A stretch of DNA of 20,127 nucleotides from Pseudomonadota bacterium (GCA_016522385.1 JAEKFU010000159.1:1-20127), one strand, 5' to 3'. Shown: positions 1 through 8,086, counted from the stretch's first letter. Numbers and translations: made by a program. The notes: a model not told the origin generated them from the sequence alone.

Positions 1-1041
1 GTAGCCCTATTCTGTCGGGTCAAGAGCCTCGTTCGGCTGAAGATGCTGACAGATGAACTTCGTTCAAGGGCCTCTCCGGGTGAAGAAATGGGTCTTTTGA
101 CCGATGCGGACTGTACATCGCTCGAGGAGCCGGCCCAGATCCTATTAATCGACAACCGCGGGCATCTGGGAGAAAGAATTTCGGCGGCCTTTGAGGGGCA
201 ACACAATCTGATCAGTTCAAATGATCCGCAGCAGGCGGTGTTCGAGGCCGCAGAGACGGCGTATGAGTTGATCATCGTCAATCTTGATCTGCAGGACTAT
301 GACGGGCTGCGACTGTGCTCCCAGCTACGCTCACTTGAGCGCACACGGCAGATACCAATCTTGATCATTGTTGATCCAGACGACAATCAGCGGATGATGC
401 GGGCGCTCGACATGGGCGTGAATGATTACCTCCTAAGACCGATCGATCGACAAGAACTGCTGGCACGTGTCAACACGCAAATCAAGCGTTGGCGCTATAC
501 CGAGCGTTTGCGCAACAATGTACAACAGTCGCTTGAACTCGCAGTAACCGATCCCCTGACCGGGTTGTTCAATCGGCGCTATATGGAAACCCAAGTCGGT
601 ATTCTGGTGGACAATGCCGCCAACCGCGGCAAGTCACTGGCGATTCTGGCGCTCGACGTCGATCACTTCAAGTCGGTCAATGACGCACATGGTCATGCTG
701 CCGGCGACAAGGTCCTGGTCGAACTGTCGACACGGTTAAGGGACCAAATTCGCAATATTGACCTGCCATGCCGTGTCGGTGGTGAAGAGTTCCTCATAGT
801 ATTGCCCGATACCGATATCAGCATTGCATATGTTGTCGCCGAACGTCTGCGCCAAGCGGTTGGAAATGTACCGTTCAACGCAGGCGAACGTGCGCCGTCG
901 TTGCAGATAACTGTCTCGATCGGAATTGCGGGTTTTGAAGATTCCAATGACTCGCTTGAAGCCATGCTCAGACGGGCGGACGATGCACTTTACCGGGCCA
1001 AGAGCGAAGGGCGCAATCGGGTGATTGCGGACGCCGCCTAG
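1..1041 (+). CDS. pleD: PleD-type response regulator diguanylate cyclase (3' part; start lies outside window)
   Basis: Makes cyclic di-GMP from two GTP. In Caulobacter, PleD drives the swarmer-to-stalked cell transition. The frame is open to base 1 and its first codons read like the PleD linker after the first receiver (RVKSLVRL), so the ATG at 43 is internal and the first receiver is off the window. Numbering from codon 1, a second receiver spans about 47-165. It is the degenerate adaptor type: Asn94 stands where the phospho-accepting Asp would be, and the usual Lys before Pro is Arg. The GGDEF domain spans about 180-342, with GGEEF at 260-264 and the RxxD inhibitory site (RNID) five residues before it, so product inhibition is expected. 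The TAG stop lies inside a perfect hairpin. In many relatives divK sits upstream, which cannot be seen here. Confidence 0.96.
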   Translation, partial: VALFCRVKSLVRLKMLTDELRSRASPGEEMGLLTDADCTSLEEPAQILLIDNRGHLGERISAAFEGQHNLISSNDPQQAVFEAAETAYELIIVNLDLQDYDGLRLCSQLRSLERTRQIPILIIVDPDDNQRMMRALDMGVNDYLLRPIDRQELLARVNTQIKRWRYTERLRNNVQQSLELAVTDPLTGLFNRRYMETQVGILVDNAANRGKSLAILALDVDHFKSVNDAHGHAAGDKVLVELSTRLRDQIRNIDLPCRVGGEEFLIVLPDTDISIAYVVAERLRQAVGNVPFNAGERAPSLQITVSIGIAGFEDSNDSLEAMLRRADDALYRAKSEGRNRVIADAA

Positions 1042-1086
1042 AGCGTTTCTTTCTCAAATGGTTCCACATGAGAAAGAAACGCTCTA
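1039..1086. repeat. Perfect 18-bp inverted repeat on the pleD stop codon (REP-like)
   Basis: Arms 1039-1056 (TAGAGCGTTTCTTTCTCA) and 1069-1086 are exact reverse complements around a 12-base loop, and the loop holds a further TGG/CCA pairing. The left arm begins with the TAG stop of pleD. No T-run follows on the + strand, so it is a poor intrinsic terminator. It may protect the mRNA 3' end or be a dispersed repeat. A variant of the left arm recurs at 14057. Confidence 0.85.
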
Positions 1087-1118
1087 GGGTCGTTAGACAA
1101 TCAGGGCTTGGCGTTGGC

Positions 1119-1152
1119 TTGACAGGATTGTTTCAGACTGAATCAATCTGAA
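1119..1152 (+). promoter_or_regulatory. Orphan promoter-like site with overlapping 21-bp palindrome
   Basis: A perfect TTGACA (1119-1124) is followed after 17 bases by a weak -10 candidate ATCAAT (1142-1147). A 21-bp palindrome with 10-base arms and one mismatched pair (1132-1141 and 1143-1152, centre 1142) covers the spacer end and the -10, where an operator would block RNA polymerase. No coding gene follows on this strand. The -10 box matches the consensus at only three of six positions. Confidence 0.4.
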
Positions 1153-1546
1153 CCGCGACGCGTTCACCAAAATCATGACGGCCGTCAGGTCTATTGTCTC
1201 AGTTTGGTTCAACCAAGAACAAACTTGATCTAAGGCGCCAATCGAGGTCTCAAAAGGATGTCACAAGGCCTTGCGTTTACCTCGTTGATTTACCTTAAGC
1301 CTTTACCATCGTTGAACAATTTTTGACCCTAAAACGGATCTTGCATTGCAGAAGTCAACGAATTCAGTAAGATTAGATTCAAATCTTGGCGGCTGGAACA
1401 AGCTGCAATTGTGCATAGGCAGGCGTGGAGGCAGAAAAAAACAAACCATACCGCTGAACATTAGCTGCGCCCGGCACGGAAATTGCTGGGCAACAGTTGC
1501 CCCCGGCGCTTCAGGTCCGCCGCATCTCCTGAGCCCAGGGGTTAGG

Positions 1547-1607
1547 CCGGTCCGGACGGCTCGAGTGGCCTCCTCGTTAAGCCGTTCCGGGCCGGTCGCC
1601 TTATTTT
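1547..1607 (+). terminator. GC-rich hairpin with U-rich tail (possible terminator of an unseen RNA)
   Basis: Arms 1547-1561 and 1580-1595 pair with one bulged base and one G-U pair. Five bases later comes TTATTTT (1601-1607). The separation between stem and T-run is longer than ideal. It lies downstream of the promoter-like site at 1119 and upstream of the rpmG terminator. Confidence 0.35.
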
Positions 1608-1641
1608 CGAATCATGTCACGAGGGTACGAGGTGTGCGGCC

Positions 1642-1680
1642 AAAAATAAAGCCACCGAACATTCGGTGGCGATATTTTTT
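1642..1680. terminator. Bidirectional intrinsic terminator downstream of rpmG
   Basis: A 20-base hairpin at 1651-1670 has perfect arms GCCACCGAA and TTCGGTGGC. On the minus strand it is followed by TTTATTTTTG (1650-1641), a good terminator for rpmG, whose stop is 29 bases away. On the plus strand it is followed by GATATTTTTT, so it could also stop rightward transcripts from the pleD side. Confidence 0.85.
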
Positions 1681-1698
1681 GGATCGATGGAAGCCGGC

Positions 1699-1866
1699 TT
1701 ATTTGATTTTGGCTTCCTTGAACTCGACGTGCTTGCGCGCGACGGGGTCGTATTTGCGGTAAGACAGTTTTTCGGTTTGTGTCCGCGTGTTCTTTTTGGT
1801 CACATAGTAGTAGCCGGTGTCAGCCGTGCTCACCAGCTTTATCTTGATTGTCGTCGCCTTGGCCAT
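1699..1866 (-). CDS. rpmG: 50S ribosomal protein L33
   Basis: A 55-residue basic protein of the large ribosomal subunit, of normal length for the family. It begins MAKATTIKIKLVSTADTGYY and ends with a Lys-rich tail, a pattern typical of alphaproteobacterial L33. It is the zinc-free type, with no paired cysteines. The frame is open for 15 more codons upstream, but the ATG at 1866 has AGGAG nine bases before it and starts at the conserved MAK, so this start is preferred. It is a single-gene unit with its own promoter-like site at 1924-1952 and a strong terminator at 1651-1670. The promoter suggests it is expressed independently of the block upstream (Nudix, DUF983, rnr), although read-through is possible. 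Confidence 0.97.
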   Translation of the reverse strand: MAKATTIKIKLVSTADTGYYYVTKKNTRTQTEKLSYRKYDPVARKHVEFKEAKIK

Positions 1867-1923
1867 TCTCGTAGTCTCCTGGTGCCGGCAGCCATCCTGG
1901 GGCTTGAGCACATTTGTCGATGC

Positions 1924-1952
1924 GGTATCGCTTACTGCGATGTCGAAGTCAA
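1924..1952 (-). promoter_or_regulatory. Candidate sigma-70-type promoter of rpmG
   Basis: On the minus strand, TTGACT (1952-1947), preceded by C as in the rhizobial CTTGAC consensus, is followed after 17 bases by GATACC (1929-1924). The -10 is weak. It lies in the 121-base gap between the Nudix gene stop and the rpmG start, about 58 bases before the ATG. Confidence 0.45.
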
Positions 1953-1987
1953 GTCGCGAACATGTGCCGCCTCAATACATCGTGAGT

Positions 1988-2695
1988 TTAAAGCGTTTCG
2001 TAGTGCCAGTTGTTGCCGACCATACGCTGAAATGAAACCGGTGCACCGGGCGCTAACTGTTGCGGGTCGCGCAACGCCTTTTGGAGACGCTGCAGGATGT
2101 GGGTGGTGATCCAAGGCAGGTCGAGCTCTTGTGCTTGATCAATGGTGAACCAATGCGGGTCCAGTAGTTCCTCGGAACTGGTCACTGGATTGTCGATGTT
2201 GCAAACATGGTCCTCCCAGATGACCAAAAAACGTGTATCAAAACGACGCGGCCGGCCGGGCGGCGTAATCGCCCGGGCGAAATAGAGCAAACCGTCAAGG
2301 CTGGGAGCAAAACCAGTTTTGGTGAATTCCTGCCAACCATGGGCGCGACTGGGCGAAGGACTTTCGACTGGTTCACCGATGATTAGCCCGGTTTCTTCGA
2401 AAGTTTCGCGAACTGCCGCCATGGCCAAACCACGGGCTCGCCCCGGAGACGGACGGCCGCGCATTTTCACCGTCAGTTTTCGGGCGACCCGAGGATGCAA
2501 GTCGCGGGCTGGCGAATATCGGCAATCAGCAAAGTCGACGCGTCCACCGGGGAAGACAAACTTGTTGGGCATGAACTTGTGCCCGGCGTGGCGCTTGCCC
2601 ATGAGAACCTGGGTGGCCTGACCTTTGCCGCGCAGGATTATCAGGGTCGCTGCATCGCGCGGCCGTAGCGCTTTGGCAATGTCCGATTGGGTCAT
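1988..2695 (-). CDS. Nudix hydrolase family protein, substrate unknown
   Basis: A 235-residue protein of the fold that cleaves nucleoside diphosphates linked to another moiety. FPGG is at 48-51 and the Nudix core RETFEETGL at 96-104, holding the Glu residues expected to bind Mg or Mn. The box is incomplete upstream: the Glu expected eight residues before Arg96 is Arg88. About 45 residues, rich in Arg and Lys, are inserted between FPGG and the helix; longer insertions of this kind occur in NUDT19-like and related proteins. Its ATG (2695) overlaps the stop of the DUF983 gene as ATGA, so it is probably translationally coupled and is the last gene of the rnr block. Housekeeping or detoxifying pyrophosphatase activity is likely; CoA, NADH or capped RNA as substrate cannot be told apart from sequence. 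Confidence 0.88.
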   Translation of the reverse strand: MTQSDIAKALRPRDAATLIILRGKGQATQVLMGKRHAGHKFMPNKFVFPGGRVDFADCRYSPARDLHPRVARKLTVKMRGRPSPGRARGLAMAAVRETFEETGLIIGEPVESPSPSRAHGWQEFTKTGFAPSLDGLLYFARAITPPGRPRRFDTRFLVIWEDHVCNIDNPVTSSEELLDPHWFTIDQAQELDLPWITTHILQRLQKALRDPQQLAPGAPVSFQRMVGNNWHYETL

Positions 2696-3150
2696 ACCGG
2701 TTCAATATTACTTGATCCGGTGCTGTTCTGCTTGAACCGCCGCGATGCCGCATACTCAAATCCGTGCATTCGCAATGACCACTGCAGGCCGACCACCGAT
2801 CCTTTGACGACCGGCAACAAAAGCAGCGTTAATGCCAATGCCAAAGGAATCCAAACCAGCATATGGAGCATCATATCCGGTCGCCAGATGCGCTCAACTG
2901 CGAGTGCCAGCGGTATGATGACGTGGCCAACGATGAAGATCGTAAAATAAGGTGGCGCGTCATCGGCGCGATGATGATGCAGTTCTTCACCGCAACTGTC
3001 GCACTGTTCGGCAATCTTCAGGTAACGGTAAAATAGGCGACCCTTTCCGCATGATGGGCATTTGCCGCGAGCGCCATAGCACATGGATTTGGTGACTGGC
3101 CTGTCCAAGTCACCGGACCGTTGGGCAGTGTGGATGTCGTCGGAGCGCAT
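2692..3150 (-). CDS. DUF983 zinc-ribbon membrane protein
   Basis: A 152-residue protein of unknown function. An N-terminal zinc ribbon uses Cys31/Cys34 (CPSC) and Cys50/Cys53 (CDSC), followed by the family's HHHRADD-type segment (58-64). Two hydrophobic segments at about 68-88 and 97-117 should cross the inner membrane, and a conserved VKGxxVGLQW stretch follows at about 115-124. The family is common in alphaproteobacteria next to rnr and a Nudix gene, as here, and that is all that context offers. The start ATG at 3150 leaves an 87-base gap after rnr, and the stop overlaps the Nudix start. No experimental role is known to me. Confidence 0.9.
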   Translation of the reverse strand: MRSDDIHTAQRSGDLDRPVTKSMCYGARGKCPSCGKGRLFYRYLKIAEQCDSCGEELHHHRADDAPPYFTIFIVGHVIIPLALAVERIWRPDMMLHMLVWIPLALALTLLLLPVVKGSVVGLQWSLRMHGFEYAASRRFKQNSTGSSNIEPV

Positions 3151-3200
3151 GGCCCAATGTGCAATCGCGATGTCGAATTTGAAAGGTCGTGTTCAGCCGC

Positions 3201-3215
3201 GCGTCAGGATGACGC
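3201..3215. other. Small hairpin between rnr and the DUF983 gene
   Basis: GCGTCA-GGA-TGACGC is a perfect 6-bp stem with a 3-base loop, 23 bases past the rnr stop on the minus strand. No T-run follows, so it is more likely an mRNA processing or stability element than a terminator. Confidence 0.35.
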
Positions 3216-3237
3216 AACAGGCGCAAAGGGTGCCGCT

Positions 3238-5508
3238 CTAGCGTCTCGTGTGGCGAGTTTTTCTCGGTCTACGTCGCTGGATTCGGTCACGGATGGCCGG
3301 TTTACCCTCCTTGCCTTCACTTAAGATTTCAAACCGTAGGCCACCGGAAATGGGCGTGACCTCGAGCAAACGGACTTCGACAGAGTCGCCTAGCTGATAC
3401 GTCTCCCCCGTTTCGCTACCGACTAGGGCCTGGCGAGTTTCGTCATGCACATAATACTCGCTGCCGATTGTAGACGCCGGCACAAAGCCATCTGCACCGG
3501 TTTCCTCCAGGCGGACGAACAATCCTGCCTTGGTCATTCCGGAGATGCGGCCGCAAAACCGGGCGCGTACCTGTCCGGCGAGATGGCTGGCGATCAACCG
3601 GTCAACGGTATCTCGTTCGGCGCTCATAGCACGGCGCTCGGTGGCCGAGATCAGCTCGGCGGTGTCGTGCAGCTTCTCGATGTCGCGGCTGTCCAGTCCG
3701 CCCGGGCCGAGCTTCAATGCAGCAATCAAAGCGCGATGCACTATCAGATCGGCATAACGGCGGATCGGTGATGTGAAGTGGGCATAGTGTCGCAGGTTGA
3801 GGCCGAAATGCCCCAAATTATCTGCGCTGTAAGCAGCTTGTGCCTGGGTCCGCAGGATCATCTCGTTGATAATGTGCTCATCAGAGCGACCCCGACATTT
3901 TTTCAGCAGCTGGTTGAAATGTTTGGGCTTCATCGTCTGGCCGATGGGGGCCGACAAGCCAAGGGCTTTTAGAAACCGCGACAGTGCCGCAATCTTTTCG
4001 ACCGACGGAGCATCATGAATTCGATAGAGCACGGCAGACCCTTGCGATTGCAAAGTTTCGGCTGCTGCAACATTCGCCTGGATCATGAATTCCTCGATCA
4101 GCCGGTGGGCATCGAATCTTGTCGGCATGACTATGCGTTCAATGTTGCCAGCATCATCAAGAAGGAGTTTGCGCTCAGGCAATTCCAGCTCAAGCGGCTG
4201 ACGGCGTGCCCGCGCGTTTGCAACGGCATCATATGCAGCCCAAAGTGGCCACAGAGCTGGCTCCAGCAGTGCGCCCGACTGTCTGTCCGAATTGCCATCA
4301 ATGGCAGCCTGGGCCCGGTCATAGGACAAGCTGGCGGCCGATCGCATGACCGCACGTTCAAACCGGTGCTTTCGCTTTCTGCCTTTCGCATCAAACGTTA
4401 GGAAACAGGCAAGCACGGGGCGATCACACGCTTCTTTCAAAGAGCATAGATCACTGGAAAGTCGCTCCGGCAGCATCGGAACGACCCGGTCAGGCAGATA
4501 GACTGAATTGCCGCGAATTCGCGCCTGTTCGTCGAGCTCGGTGCCGGGTCGTACGTAAAAGGCAACGTCGGCGATGGCGACAATGACCCTGAAACCGCCC
4601 TCATTTTCCGGATCATCATCACGGCAGGCCCATACGGCATCATCGTGATCCCGAGCATCCGGCGGATCGATTGTGATGAGCGGCAATTGACGCAGATCAG
4701 TACGGTCCTTTACCGGAAACGGCTCGAGGGAGTCCACAAACTGAACGACGGACTCCGAGAAATCGACTGGAATCCCATATTGGTGAACCGCGATCATCGA
4801 AATGTTGCGCTGGTCATCAACCGAACCGAAACGCTTGATCACCTTGGCACGCACGAGTCCGCGTTCTCGGTCGTGAACGGTTGCTACTTCGACCAGCTCG
4901 TTCGATTTGGCGCCACTATCGTCGCCAGGCAGCACCTCCAGCTCGTTTCGTAACTTTTTGTCGACCGGTACGATGCGAGCCGATTGGCCTGCGACCTTGC
5001 GAAAGATACCCAGGAGGTGGGCGGCCTGCGCTGTTAGTTTGCGGATGACACGGGCTTCATAGGGATAGCGCTCGTCACCGGTGGTCGTCAGCCTAGCAAG
5101 AACACGGTCGCCGGGTTTCGGCAGCTGCCGGGGGCTGCCGGGGCCGCCTCGGGCTCTGGTGTGAATGATGATGCTCGGTGGTGGCCCGGCGTTGTCTGCA
5201 TCCCATTTGTCGGGTTGCCCAATCAATTCACCATCTTCATCAACGCCGGTAACCGAAAGCACGGCGACTGGCGGCAAGGCCGAGGCCGGTTGAATGCGCC
5301 GCCCGCGCTTGGCGATGAGGCCGTCGTCGGCTAGCCGGCGTAGCAGTTGCTTGAGGGCGACGCGATCTGCCCCTTTGATCTTGAAAGCGCGCGAGATTTC
5401 ACGTTTGCCGACGCCACCAGCGGCGGAATTGATGAATTCGAGAATTTCGGCCTTCGATGGTAAACCCTTTCGTTCTGATGAGTGATTTGTCCGCGTCTTC
5501 TTGGACAA
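3238..5508 (-). CDS. rnr: Ribonuclease R (3'-5' exoribonuclease)
   Basis: A processive 3'-5' exoribonuclease that degrades structured RNA, including rRNA and mRNA fragments. It has 756 residues, normal for the family. In order: a winged-helix-like N-terminus (about 18-75), OB/cold-shock domains, an RNB catalytic domain with the Asp cluster Asp281, Asp287, Asp289 and Asp290 in TIDPPDARDHDDAV, an S1 domain (about 645-730) and a basic Arg/Lys tail. The start is TTG at 5508: no ATG lies nearby in frame, AAAGG stands nine bases upstream, and the N-terminus then fits relatives. The start lies one base after the topA stop, inside a perfect hairpin (5481-5514), so coupling to topA translation is likely. 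The stop TAG is followed by AGCGG, a pattern shared with three other genes here. Confidence 0.96.
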   Translation of the reverse strand: MSKKTRTNHSSERKGLPSKAEILEFINSAAGGVGKREISRAFKIKGADRVALKQLLRRLADDGLIAKRGRRIQPASALPPVAVLSVTGVDEDGELIGQPDKWDADNAGPPPSIIIHTRARGGPGSPRQLPKPGDRVLARLTTTGDERYPYEARVIRKLTAQAAHLLGIFRKVAGQSARIVPVDKKLRNELEVLPGDDSGAKSNELVEVATVHDRERGLVRAKVIKRFGSVDDQRNISMIAVHQYGIPVDFSESVVQFVDSLEPFPVKDRTDLRQLPLITIDPPDARDHDDAVWACRDDDPENEGGFRVIVAIADVAFYVRPGTELDEQARIRGNSVYLPDRVVPMLPERLSSDLCSLKEACDRPVLACFLTFDAKGRKRKHRFERAVMRSAASLSYDRAQAAIDGNSDRQSGALLEPALWPLWAAYDAVANARARRQPLELELPERKLLLDDAGNIERIVMPTRFDAHRLIEEFMIQANVAAAETLQSQGSAVLYRIHDAPSVEKIAALSRFLKALGLSAPIGQTMKPKHFNQLLKKCRGRSDEHIINEMILRTQAQAAYSADNLGHFGLNLRHYAHFTSPIRRYADLIVHRALIAALKLGPGGLDSRDIEKLHDTAELISATERRAMSAERDTVDRLIASHLAGQVRARFCGRISGMTKAGLFVRLEETGADGFVPASTIGSEYYVHDETRQALVGSETGETYQLGDSVEVRLLEVTPISGGLRFEILSEGKEGKPAIRDRIQRRRPRKTRHTRR

Positions 5509-5514
5509 ATCACT
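5481..5514 (-). promoter_or_regulatory. Perfect 12-bp hairpin enclosing the topA stop and rnr start codons
   Basis: On the minus strand AGTGATTTGTCC (5514-5503) pairs exactly with GGACAAATCACT (5492-5481) across a 10-base loop. The 5' arm contains the topA TGA (5512-5510) and the rnr TTG (5508-5506). In mRNA the rnr start would be closed unless a ribosome finishing topA opens it. Confidence 0.6.
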
Positions 5515-8086
5515 CAGCCTTTGCAGCCGACTTCTTAGTTGTCTTCTGGGCTGCTTTCTTCCTGGCCGGTTTCTTTCCGCCTTTTGCGACCTTGGCGGCG
5601 ATCAATTCCAGCGCCTGCTCGAGCGTAACGTCTTCCGGTCTTATGTCTTTCGGCAAGGTGGCATTGATTCCGGCGTGTTTGACGTAAGGGCCGTAGCGGC
5701 CGCTCAGGACCTGTATCTTGCCGCCTTCAGCGGGATGTTCGCCGAGTTCCACGATAACGCTCGCGGTCGACCCGCCGCGTTGCAAGCGTGCAGCAAGCAG
5801 GTCGACAGCTCGATTTATGCCGACGGTGAAAACCTCATCGGGATTGCTGAGGTTGGCGAAGTTGCCGTCATGCAGGATGAACGGCCCATAGCGGCCAAAG
5901 CCGGCGGTGATCGGCTTGCCGGTTTCAGGATGGAGACCGACTTCGCGGGGCAGCGCCAGTAGCTTCAGGGCATACTCAAGATCTACCATGTCGGGCAGAA
6001 CGCCCTTGGGAATCGATGCGCGGCGTGGCTTTTCACCTTCTTCGGACTTGCCAAGCTGGACATAGGGGCCGAACCGGCCGCTCTGACGGGTGACCGAAAG
6101 TCCGGTCTCGGGATCTTCACCAAGCAGGATACCGTCGGCCGACGATGTACCTTCTTCACCGTTGCCATTGCCGAGCTGACGGGTGAAACGGCATTCAGGG
6201 TAATTCGAGCAGCCGACAAAGGCACCAAATTTTCCGACCTTAAGCGACAGTTCTCCATCATCGCATGACTGGCATTTACGTGCCGGGGTTCCATCGTCGC
6301 GCTCGGGGAAGATATGCGGGCCGAGCAGTTCGTTCAGCGCATCGAGTACATGGCTGACGCGTAAGTCCTTGATCTCATCAACCGCCCCACTGAAGTCGGA
6401 CCAGAAGTCGCGCAACACGGTCTTCCAGTCGATCTTGCCGGCGGATATCCCATCTAGCCTCTCTTCCAGGTTGGCCGTGAAGTCATACTCGACATATTTA
6501 TGAAAGAAGGCCTCCAGAAAGGCCGTAACCAGGCGGCCCTTATCTTCCGGGATCAAGCGGCGTTGATCCATGCGCACATAACCGCGTTCGCGCAGCACCG
6601 TCAGGATTGCGGTATAGGTAGAGGGTCGGCCGATCCCCAGTTCTTCCATCTTCTTGATCAGCGAGGCTTCAGAATAGCGTGGTGGCGGTTCGGTAAAATG
6701 CTGGACGCAGGACAATTCATGAAGCCCGATCACATCGCCGCGGGCCATCGCCGGCAGGCGTTTGCCGTTGTCTTCACCATTGTCATCGCGGCCTTCCTTA
6801 TACAGCTTTAAGAAACCGTCGAAACGCATCACTGAGCCGGTGGCGCGGAAGCTATATGTGACGCCGTCATTGCCGGTGGTGGTAATGTCGACGGAGGTGC
6901 GCATCATTTCGGCACTTTCCATCTGGCTGGCAATCGTGCGTTTCCAGATCAGATCGTAGAGCTTGGCCTGGTCCGCCTGAAGATACTGACGGATGTCACC
7001 GATCTTGCGAGCCAGATCTGTCGGCCGGATTGCCTCGTGTGCTTCCTGGGCGTTCTTAGCTTTTGAACGGTAAATTCTCGGTGAGCCGGGCAGGTAGGGC
7101 TCGCCATAATTGTGCTGGATCACGTTGCGTGCGGCAGCAATGGCCTCATTTGCCATTTGCACACCATCTGTACGCATATAGGTTATCAGGCCAACCGTTT
7201 CACCGCCAATATCGATGCCCTCATAAAGTCGCTGAGCGGTTTGCATCGTCTTTTGCGATGAATAGCCCAGCTTGCGTGAAGCTTCCTGTTGCAGGGTCGA
7301 TGTAGTGAATGGCGGGTAGGGATTGCGCTTGACCGGTTTGGCGTCGACATGCTCGACGGTGAACCGGGCATCCTTTAGGGCGGCTTCGATAGCTTTGGCT
7401 TCGTCTTCATTGGGGATATCGAGCTTGCCAAGTTTCTTGCCGCCGATCGCTGCGAGCGTGCTGTCAAAAGCGCTCCGATCGCCAGTGCGCATGGCCGCTT
7501 CTATGGTCCAGTATTCCTGCTTGGTGAAAGACTCGATCTCCAGCTCGCGTTCCGAAATCAATCGCAGCGCCACCGACTGGACGCGGCCTGCCGAACGTGC
7601 GCCGGGAAGCTTTCGCCACAGAACCGGCGACAAGGTGAAGCCCACCAAATAGTCAAGCGCCCGGCGAGCGAGATAAGCCTCCACCAGCGCATCGTCGATC
7701 TGGCGCGGGTGCTGCATGGCGTCGAGCACCGCCTGTTTGGTGACCGCATTAAACACGACACGGTCAACGGTGCGATCTTGCAGTAGGCCCTTCTTTTTCA
7801 GGATTTCCAGCACATGCCATGAGATCGCCTCGCCTTCGCGGTCCGGGTCAGTCGCTAGCACCAGACGGTTGGCTTGTTTCAGGGCCGTAGCGATCTCGTT
7901 GATGCGCTTGGAGGATTTGCTGTCCATCTCCCAGGACATGGCAAATTCTTCGTCCGGTCGCACCGAACCGTCCTTCGGCGGCAAATCACGGATGTGGCCG
8001 TAGGACGCAAGGACTTTATAGTCTTTACCAAGATATTTGTTGATGGTTTTTGCCTTGGCGGGCGACTCGACGACAACAACATTCAT
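5510..8086 (-). CDS. topA: DNA topoisomerase I (type IA)
   Basis: Relaxes negative supercoils through a transient 5'-phosphotyrosyl break in one strand. It has 858 residues. The Toprim domain shows Glu7 and the DPDRE motif (Asp80, Asp82, Glu84). The catalytic Tyr303 lies in ITYMRTDG; the Gly after Asp replaces the more usual Ser, a variant I recall from rhizobial enzymes. One four-cysteine zinc ribbon is visible (Cys605, 608, 626, 632). It is followed by three GRxGPYV-type C-terminal repeats (about residues 665, 740 and 790) and a Lys/Ala-rich tail typical of actinobacterial and alphaproteobacterial enzymes. The ATG at 8086 starts at the conserved MNVVVVESPAKAKT. It lies between dprA and rnr, a common alphaproteobacterial order. 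A 146-base gap upstream may hold its own promoter. Confidence 0.97.
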   Translation of the reverse strand: MNVVVVESPAKAKTINKYLGKDYKVLASYGHIRDLPPKDGSVRPDEEFAMSWEMDSKSSKRINEIATALKQANRLVLATDPDREGEAISWHVLEILKKKGLLQDRTVDRVVFNAVTKQAVLDAMQHPRQIDDALVEAYLARRALDYLVGFTLSPVLWRKLPGARSAGRVQSVALRLISERELEIESFTKQEYWTIEAAMRTGDRSAFDSTLAAIGGKKLGKLDIPNEDEAKAIEAALKDARFTVEHVDAKPVKRNPYPPFTTSTLQQEASRKLGYSSQKTMQTAQRLYEGIDIGGETVGLITYMRTDGVQMANEAIAAARNVIQHNYGEPYLPGSPRIYRSKAKNAQEAHEAIRPTDLARKIGDIRQYLQADQAKLYDLIWKRTIASQMESAEMMRTSVDITTTGNDGVTYSFRATGSVMRFDGFLKLYKEGRDDNGEDNGKRLPAMARGDVIGLHELSCVQHFTEPPPRYSEASLIKKMEELGIGRPSTYTAILTVLRERGYVRMDQRRLIPEDKGRLVTAFLEAFFHKYVEYDFTANLEERLDGISAGKIDWKTVLRDFWSDFSGAVDEIKDLRVSHVLDALNELLGPHIFPERDDGTPARKCQSCDDGELSLKVGKFGAFVGCSNYPECRFTRQLGNGNGEEGTSSADGILLGEDPETGLSVTRQSGRFGPYVQLGKSEEGEKPRRASIPKGVLPDMVDLEYALKLLALPREVGLHPETGKPITAGFGRYGPFILHDGNFANLSNPDEVFTVGINRAVDLLAARLQRGGSTASVIVELGEHPAEGGKIQVLSGRYGPYVKHAGINATLPKDIRPEDVTLEQALELIAAKVAKGGKKPARKKAAQKTTKKSAAKAE

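Larger units (their letters stand above)
1042..1650. other. Gene-free stretch between pleD and rpmG
   Basis: No frame here looks like a protein: the longest, from a TTG at 1346, runs through the terminator into the antisense of rpmG. What it does hold: the right arm of the pleD hairpin; a TTGACA box with an overlapping palindrome (1119-1152); a 13-bp palindrome at 1204-1216 (TTGGTT-C-AACCAA); a 15-bp palindrome at 1488-1502 (GGGCAAC-A-GTTGCCC); and a GC-rich hairpin at 1547-1595 followed by TTATTTT. I found no tRNA T-loop signature and no SRP, RNase P or tmRNA signature. A small RNA is possible but not shown. Confidence 0.6.

Noticed and set aside
43..1041. ATG at 43 as the pleD start
   Set aside because: The frame is open back to base 1 and the upstream codons match the PleD inter-receiver linker, so the real start is outside the window.
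1547..1595. SRP RNA (4.5S), from the GGTCCGGA core-like string
   Set aside because: The conserved GGAAGGAAGCA region does not follow and the fold is a plain hairpin.
1346..1762. Plus-strand frame of 138 codons
   Set aside because: TTG start, no ribosome site, runs through the rpmG terminator and into antisense of rpmG; composition is not protein-like.
1699..1911. 70-residue version of L33
   Set aside because: The extra 15 residues are unlike L33; the ATG at 1866 has a good ribosome site and the conserved MAK start.
1666..2109. Plus-strand frame of 147 codons
   Set aside because: Antisense of rpmG and the Nudix gene; shadow of coding bias on the other strand.
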